Origin: Elymus sibiricus
Taxonomy: Eukaryota; Streptophyta; Magnoliopsida; Poales; Poaceae
Length of the DNA: 64,000 nucleotides
Reading direction: 5' to 3'
NCBI GenBank assembly: GCA_039707655.1
Contig: CM077664.1
Span: 28,570,781-28,634,780 of the forward strand
Part shown: one piece after another, positions 59,104 through 64,000 of the stretch
Layout of the letters: each line of letters opens with the position of its first letter
How positions within the stretch are numbered: position 1 is the stretch's first letter
Notes under the pieces: model-generated
The model's input: only the letters and a program-made list of their open reading frames with translations
The model's database searches: none
Told to the model about the DNA's origin: nothing
Translations under genes and position numbers: made by a program

Positions 59104-59958
59104 TCATGAAAGATAATAATTGAAGCACAAAAAGAGCATCATAAACATGTGACAAACACATTTAAGTCTAACATACTTCCTATGCATAGGCATTTTATAA
59201 GCAAACAAATTATCAAGACAAGCAATATCTTGCATATGCAAATAGGAAGAATGAAGCATTAAAAATTTCAACACAAAGAGAGGTAATTTAGTGACATGAA
59301 AATTTTTATAACCATATTTTCCTCTCTCATAATAATTACATGTAGGATCATAATCAAATTCAACAATATAGCTATCATAAACAATATTCTCTCTATGATC
59401 CACATGCATAAATTTTTTATCATCTTCCAAGATAGTGGGATTAACATCAACTAAAGTCATGACCTCTTCGAACCCACTTTTATTCAAAAATTCATAAGAT
59501 TGATAATTTTCCAAAGTAGTGGGATCATTATTACCTAAAGTTGACGCTCTTCCAAACCCACTTTTAATAGTGTTGCAAACATTATGATCAATAGCATATT
59601 CATCCTGAGGCTTAAATAAATTTTCCAGATCATACGAAGCATTATCACCCCAATCATGATCATTGCAATAAGTAGTGGATATAACAAAATTATCATCCCC
59701 AAGCTCGTAGTTTTGCATATTATTAGCACAATTGACATTAATAGAATTTATAATAACATTATTGCAATCATGCTTTTCATTGAAGGAGCTATCATGAATC
59801 ACTTTATAAATTTCTTCTTTAAGCACTTCATCACAATTTTCTGATCCATGATTTTCAAGCAAAACTTCATAGAGATAATCAATTGCACTCAACTCACTAG
59901 CAATTATTTCATCATAATTGGATCTTTTGAAAAGATTAGCAAGTGGATGAGGATCCAT
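59104..59958 (-). CDS. ORF of the gypsy-like element, unknown function
   Basis: 284 codons, ATG at 59958 (MDPHPLANLFKRSNYDEIIA), open to a stop at 59104-59106. It lies about 215 bp after the primer site, where gag would start. The protein is acidic and Asn/Asp-rich. Two neighbouring segments are related (SGFGRASTLGNNDPTTLEN and SGFEEVMTLVDVNPTILED, near 59560 and 59470), so part of it arose by internal duplication. The last 60 residues are hydrophobic and Cys/Met-rich. No known domain is seen. It could be a degenerate gag replacement or a structural accessory protein. Confidence 0.6.
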   Translation of the reverse strand: MDPHPLANLFKRSNYDEIIASELSAIDYLYEVLLENHGSENCDEVLKEEIYKVIHDSSFNEKHDCNNVIINSINVNCANNMQNYELGDDNFVISTTYCNDHDWGDNASYDLENLFKPQDEYAIDHNVCNTIKSGFGRASTLGNNDPTTLENYQSYEFLNKSGFEEVMTLVDVNPTILEDDKKFMHVDHRENIVYDSYIVEFDYDPTCNYYERGKYGYKNFHVTKLPLFVLKFLMLHSSYLHMQDIACLDNLFAYKMPMHRKYVRLKCVCHMFMMLFLCFNYYLS

Positions 59959-60172
59959 ATCAATAGATTTCTAGCAAGCGAAGATGCAAGCAAATAGAAG
60001 GCACATGGCACACAAGCAAAGATAGCAAACGAGTAAAAAGGCAAACGGAAAATATTTTTCTATTTTTATAAAAACTTTTTAGAAGTGGGGGAGATGAAAA
60101 TGAGAGCCAAATAAAATAAATGCAAGGAGATGAGAGTTTATGCAAAGTTACTTGATAGATGTTGATGATGTC

Positions 60173-60190
60173 TCCCCGGCAACGGCGCCA
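60173..60190 (-). other. Primer binding site, tRNA-Asp type
   Basis: Minus strand TGGCGCCGTTGCCGGGGA, 11 bp inside the LTR at 60202; complementary to the tRNA-Asp 3' end with one mismatch, usual in cereal gypsy elements. Confidence 0.85.
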
Positions 60191-60201
60191 GAAATTCTTC
60201 C

Positions 60202-61774
60202 TGCTACTTGTAGCTTGCGTTGGTATTATCCCCGAAGAGGAAGGGATGATGCAGCACAGTAGAGATAAGTATTTCCCTCAGTTATGAAACCAAGGTTATC
60301 AATCCAGTAGGAGAATCACGCAACACCTCGTTAGCAGCACCTGCACACAAACAACAAATCCTTGCACCCAACGCAAACAAGGGGTTGTCAATCCCTCGGC
60401 GGTAATTGCAAGATTAAATTGTATGTGATAGATAGATAGATTGAAACAAAAATAAAAAAATAAAATAAATAAAGAAAAAGTGCAGCAAGTATTTTTACGG
60501 TTTTAGTATATGATTTAGATAGACCCAGGGGCCATAGTTTTCACTAGAGGCTTCTCTCGAGAAAATAGCATACGGTGGGTAGACAAATTACTGTTGGGCA
60601 ATTGATAGAAAAGAAAATAATCATGATGATATCCAAGGCAATGATCATGTATATAGGCATCACGTCCGAGACAAGTAGACTGACTCCTGCCTGCATCTAC
60701 TACTATTACTCCACACATCGACCGCTATCCAGCATGCATCTAGTGTATTAAGTCCATAAAGAACGGAGTAACGCCTTAAGAACGATTACATGATGTAGAC
60801 AAGATAAACTCACGTATGAATAAAACCTATCTTTTTACCCTTAATAGCAACGATACATACATGTCATGTCCCTTTCTGTCATTGGGATTGAGCACCGCAA
60901 GATCGAACCCATTACAAAGCACCTCTTCCTATGGCAAGATAAATCAATCTAGTTGGCCAAACCAAATCAATAGATCGGAGAAGAAATACGAAGCTTTAAT
61001 AATCATGCATAAAAGAGATCAGAGAAGACTCAAATAATATTCATGGATAATCTGATCATAAACTCACAATTCATCGGATCCCAACAAACACACCGCAAAA
61101 AGTGATTACATCGGATAGAACTCCAAGAACATCGAGGAGAACATTGTATTGAAGATCAAAAAGTGAGAAGAAGCCATCTAGCTACTAACTATGGACCCGA
61201 AGGTCTATGGTAAACTACTCACGCATCATCGGAAGGGCAGCAAGGTTGATGTAGAGCCCCTCCGTGATCGATTCCCCCTTCGGTGGAGCACCGGAAAAGG
61301 CCTCCAGATGGGATCTCTCGAGAACAGAAACTTGCGGCAGCGGAAAAAGTATTTCGTGGACTCCCCTAATGGTTTCCTGATTTTTGGGAATTTATAGTGG
61401 TGGAATTAGGTCAAACGGAGCTCTGTGGGCCCCACGAGGCACCAAGGCGCGCCTGCCCCCCCCCCCCCCCCAGGTGCACCCTGGTGGCTCGTGGCCACCT
61501 CCAGGGTCTTCTGGCCTCCTCCCGAAGCTTCTAGTGTTTATCTTGTCCAGAAAAAAATCTCCAAAAAGTTTCGTGGCATTTGGTCTTCATTTGGTATTGA
61601 TATTCTGTAAAACCAAAAACAGGCAGAAAACAACAACTGGCACTGGGCACTAAGTTAATAGGTTAGTCCCAAAAAATGATATATAATTGTTGTAAATGCA
61701 TATAAAAACATCCAAGATTGATAATATAACAGCATGGAACAATCAAAAATTATAGATACGTTGGAGACGTATCA
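60202..61774 (-). repeat. LTR of the gypsy-like element (5' LTR in element sense)
   Basis: 1573 bp; matches 55006-56573. C-run at 61457-61471. Confidence 0.93.
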
Positions 61775-61779
61775 TCGCC

Positions 61780-62164
61780 CGATTTACGTCATATCGCAGA
61801 CACACACCTAGCTAGCTAGTGATCGAAAGTGGACAAAGATTACTTCTTCAATTAAATGGATAGATCTAGTTGGGGAGGTAGAAAGGTCACTTCATTAAAT
61901 GGGTAGATCTACATAGCTAGTTGGGGAAGGAGATGGCTCTAACTAGTGGAGGGGGTGGAAAAATGAGGAAAAGAGAAAGGGGTTGCATTAATGGAGGTGT
62001 GGTGTAGTTAGGGGCATTAAAGAGAGAGAAAGAGAGGTAGGAGAAGAAAGAGAGTAATGGGGGGAGAAGCAAGGTGAGGAAGAAGCAAAGTGAGGGAGAG
62101 AGGAGGGGGGAGGGCAAAGTGAAGGGAGAGAGGAGGGGGGAGGGCAAAGTGAAGGGAGAGAGGG
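61780..62164 (-). promoter_or_regulatory. CACTA interior between right subterminal repeats and TNP2
   Basis: Purine-rich on plus (pyrimidine-rich leader on minus), with a twofold 35-bp repeat GAGAGGAGGGGGGAGGGCAA near 62095-62160. It should contain the TNP2 promoter and leader, now cut off from TNP2 by the gypsy-like element. Confidence 0.45.
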
Positions 62165-62547
62165 TTGAAAAAGGTGGCTGCTGCGCCTTAGCAGCAGCGC
62201 GGGCTAGCAAACGGCGCTACTGCTAAAACGTTAGCAGTAGCGCGGTCCTACAGGCCGTGCTGCTGCTAAGCGGGGCCCACCATATGGCACAGTACAACAT
62301 TAGTTGCAGCGGTGGGTCTACAACACTTTGGGAATTGGCTTCACGCGGGCCGCGCTGCTACTATACATAGCCTGGTGGCTAAGGGGGGGCTCACATAGCA
62401 GTAGCGCCTTTCGTCTGGGCCGCGCTAGTGCTAAATGGATAGCAGTAGCGCCTGCGCAGTGCCCGCGCTACTGTAAATTAGCAGTAGCGCTTTCCACAAA
62501 GCCGCGCTACTGATAAGCCTCCACCTATAAGGTTTTCCCTAGTAGTG
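62165..62547 (-). repeat. Right terminal and subterminal repeats of the giant CACTA
   Basis: Many AGCAGTAGCGC repeats in both orientations, ending in the terminal inverted repeat (complement CACTACTAGGGAAAACC) at 62547; CTT follows as target duplication. Confidence 0.88.
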
Positions 62548-63310
62548 CTTGGTCCTGCTTGAGGACAATGGCGGTGCTACGGCGGCGTTCTCCTTCCTGA
62601 AGGCGTTGTCCTTGGACCGCGGGGTGGCTGTCGTGTTGGGATGTGTTGGTGGCTGCCGTGGCGGCTTTGTTCTTCAGTCAATTTCTCACCGTGTCGATTT
62701 GGTTCGCGTTCCTATCCTGCAGTGTGCGTCTCCTTCATGGCCATGCCATGGCAACGGTGGGTCTCTTGTGGAGCTCAATGTGGTCTGTTTGTTGATGTAG
62801 TCCCTCCCATGGTACCCCTGGTTGTCATGTGTGCATTCGGGTTCTTGGGGGAAGCACTTCGCCCGCCGATGGTGCGGCGTCCTTTTGATCCGGGACGAGA
62901 AGGTTGTGGCCTTCTACGCCGACGAAGACGGATGTCTTTGTGCCCAGGTTGTTGATCATTCAGGAGTGGACTTGGGCCTTCTCCTTTCACATTGGTGTCT
63001 CCCACAAGTTCTGTGTTGCTTGACTAGTGCTGGCTGCTTTGGCGGACGAAGACCTCGACGGATCAAGCTCACTTCTTCAGTTACATCTTGGTAGTTGCTT
63101 GTGTTGTCTTAGGCCTGTGCACTGTCCTGTTTGCACCAAGTATGGGCCGCCTGAGGTTGTTCTGCCTCAGTTTCTTTCTTTATTTCTTTTTTTCTGTTGC
63201 TTGTAAGTGGTTGATCGTTGTAATCCTGGCCGGTTGATGGCTTTGTTAATTCAAAGTCGGGCTAGGTTCGAGCCTTCTCTCGGGCTCGGCGATGTATTTT
63301 CTCTAAAAAC
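62548..63310 (+). mobile_element. Right flank of the giant CACTA, retroposon-like 3' part
   Basis: GC-rich sequence, then a T-rich trailer with GGCCGGTTGATGGCTTTGTTAATTCAAAG-like wording and a short A-run (CTCTAAAAA), similar in style to 3' ends of cereal LINE-mobilised retroposons. The matching left half would be about 28890-29429. No domain is seen. Confidence 0.35.
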
Positions 63311-63367
63311 CTAGAATGGAAATATATTTTCGTTCCTTTATCTTCCTCAATGCTCCGGCGTCCCATC

Positions 63368-63605
63368 CACTACCCCAAACTGACTTTTTCCTGACGGACT
63401 AAAACCGTCAGGAATAAGCCAATTCCGTCAGGAACATGACTAACCGTCAGGAATCCCCCGTCAGCAATAGTGTGTCAGGAACGACCTTCATTCCCGAAGG
63501 TAGCCGTCAGGGAATACATTCCTGACGGCCTTTCCTGACGAACGGTATTTTGCCTTGAGTTTGTCTTTCCTGATGGTATCCCCGTCAGGAATAAACCTTA
63601 AGGAA
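63368..63605 (+). mobile_element. Probable CACTA end with TTCCTGACGG repeats
   Basis: CACTACCCCAAACTGAC at 63368 could be a CACTA terminus. It is followed by about ten copies of TTCCTGACGG or CCGTCAGGAA in both orientations within 230 bp, the pattern of CACTA subterminal regions. The rest of the element would lie beyond the window. Confidence 0.55.
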
Positions 63606-64000
63606 TGAACTTCTCCCGAGTCCTGATGTCCATGCTACTGTACAGAAGTGCAGAACAGCAAATTCAGTAGGTAGCGCATTTAATCATTCCAACTTCAGCA
63701 AAAATACAAATTGATTCCATTCATATTTCTGCACAGCAATATGCACAACCAAGTAAATAAGATCACATTCAATTCAACTATTCAAGGTTCACAAGATCAA
63801 CTCATGGTCCCCAAAAACTTAAAAGGAACAAGAGCTGCTCCATTTAGCCCGTCCAAAAGACAAATGAAGCTGAACAGTCAGAAAATACATTCCTAAATGA
63901 TTCTCCTTAGTCTGGAGTAGCACCATGGTCTTCTCAGCATGGGAAGAAGCTGCCAAACACAGTACCAGCATGCTCTTAGGCTTGGGAAGATCCATCCACC
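63606..64000. other. No gene recognised (window edge)
   Basis: AT-rich DNA, possibly the interior of the element starting at 63368. No convincing coding region. Confidence 0.35.

Larger units (their letters stand above)
55006..61774 (-). mobile_element. Gypsy-like LTR retrotransposon without pol
   Basis: 6769 bp with perfect 5-bp target duplication TCGCC (55001-55005, 61775-61779). On the minus strand the LTRs read TGATACGTCTCCAACGTATC to CAAGCTACAAGTAGCA, an LTR type I know as common in Triticeae genomes. Primer site 60190-60173 matches tRNA-Asp; purine tract GCTTGGGGATGCT at 56586-56574. The only sizeable ORF is 59104-59958; no gag zinc knuckle, protease, RT or integrase. The two LTRs differ at about six sites in the first 210 bp by eye. 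Inserted between TNP2 and the right end of the CACTA. Confidence 0.93.
29430..62547 (-). mobile_element. Giant CACTA transposon with four nested insertions
   Basis: The left end at 29430 reads CACTACTAGGGAAAACCC; the right end at 62547, as complement, reads CACTACTAGGGAAAACC. Both are followed by CAGTAGCGC-type subterminal repeats, and the element is flanked by a perfect CTT duplication (29427-29429, 62548-62550). On the minus strand it holds TNP2, ORF2 and a small third ORF, the order expected of an autonomous Triticeae CACTA. Nested inside: CACTA MITE 31035-32135, copia-like 35149-44190, MULE-like about 45718-51158, gypsy-like 55006-61774. Subtracting these leaves about 10.7 kb. TNP2 and ORF2 are broken, and the gypsy element separates TNP2 from the right end. 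Confidence 0.93.

Overview
The window is nuclear DNA of a grass, most likely a member of the Triticeae (wheat, barley, rye or goat-grass group); the species cannot be told. The signs are one intron-containing plant gene, and many plant transposable elements of types common in cereals: CACTA ends with TAGTAGCGCGGG-type subterminal repeats, a Stowaway MITE, LTR retrotransposons with tRNA-iMet-like and tRNA-Asp-like primer sites, PIF/Harbinger and LINEs. The only convincing intact host gene is a two-exon mitochondrial carrier (16139-17289) that looks like the plant basic amino acid carrier BAC2.

Layout. 1-3.2 kb: broken Ulp1-type (C48) protease gene, minus strand. 3.65-5.1 kb: about 4.5 copies of a 320-bp satellite. 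5.5-10.4 kb: a grass repeat-family gene (minus) split by a complete PIF/Harbinger transposon (6201-10266) with apparently intact Myb-like and transposase genes. 11.2-15.4 kb: LTR-like piece, LINE 3' end, tRNA-Asp-like sequence, CACTA end, AT-rich repeats and a Stowaway MITE. 16.1-17.3 kb: the carrier gene. 17.9-29.4 kb: MITE, retroposons, Helitron-like 5' ends, a 950-bp inverted-repeat element, and a non-autonomous CACTA (23562-26295) that received a LINE (24737-26261).

29430-62547 is one 33-kb CACTA transposon. Both ends carry CACTACTAGG-type termini and it is flanked by a perfect CTT target duplication. Its genes are on the minus strand: TNP2 transposase (51258-54788), ORF2 (30490-44314; plant En/Spm-type domain plus an Ulp1-like tail) and a small third ORF (29892-30143; RNase H1 N-terminal/viroplasmin-like fold plus a hydrophobic tail). 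Four younger elements sit inside it: a 1.1-kb CACTA MITE in an ORF2 intron (31035-32135, TSD ATA), a 9-kb copia-like element without pol (35149-44190, TSD CCAGG), a MULE-like element (about 45718-51158), and a 6.8-kb gypsy-like element without pol (55006-61774, TSD TCGCC). Removing these leaves a CACTA of about 10.7 kb. TNP2 and ORF2 both carry frameshifts and stops, so this copy cannot supply its own transposase; the third ORF is open.

62.5-64 kb: likely the other half of the sequence into which the CACTA inserted, then an array of TTCCTGACGG repeats that looks like the edge of another CACTA. Points most worth checking: the third CACTA ORF; the Ulp1-like tail of ORF2, which has lost its His and Cys; related leaders in front of TNP2 and ORF2; and regularly paired TCGGTnnnACCGA palindromes that precede TATA boxes in both the LTR and the interior of the copia-like element.
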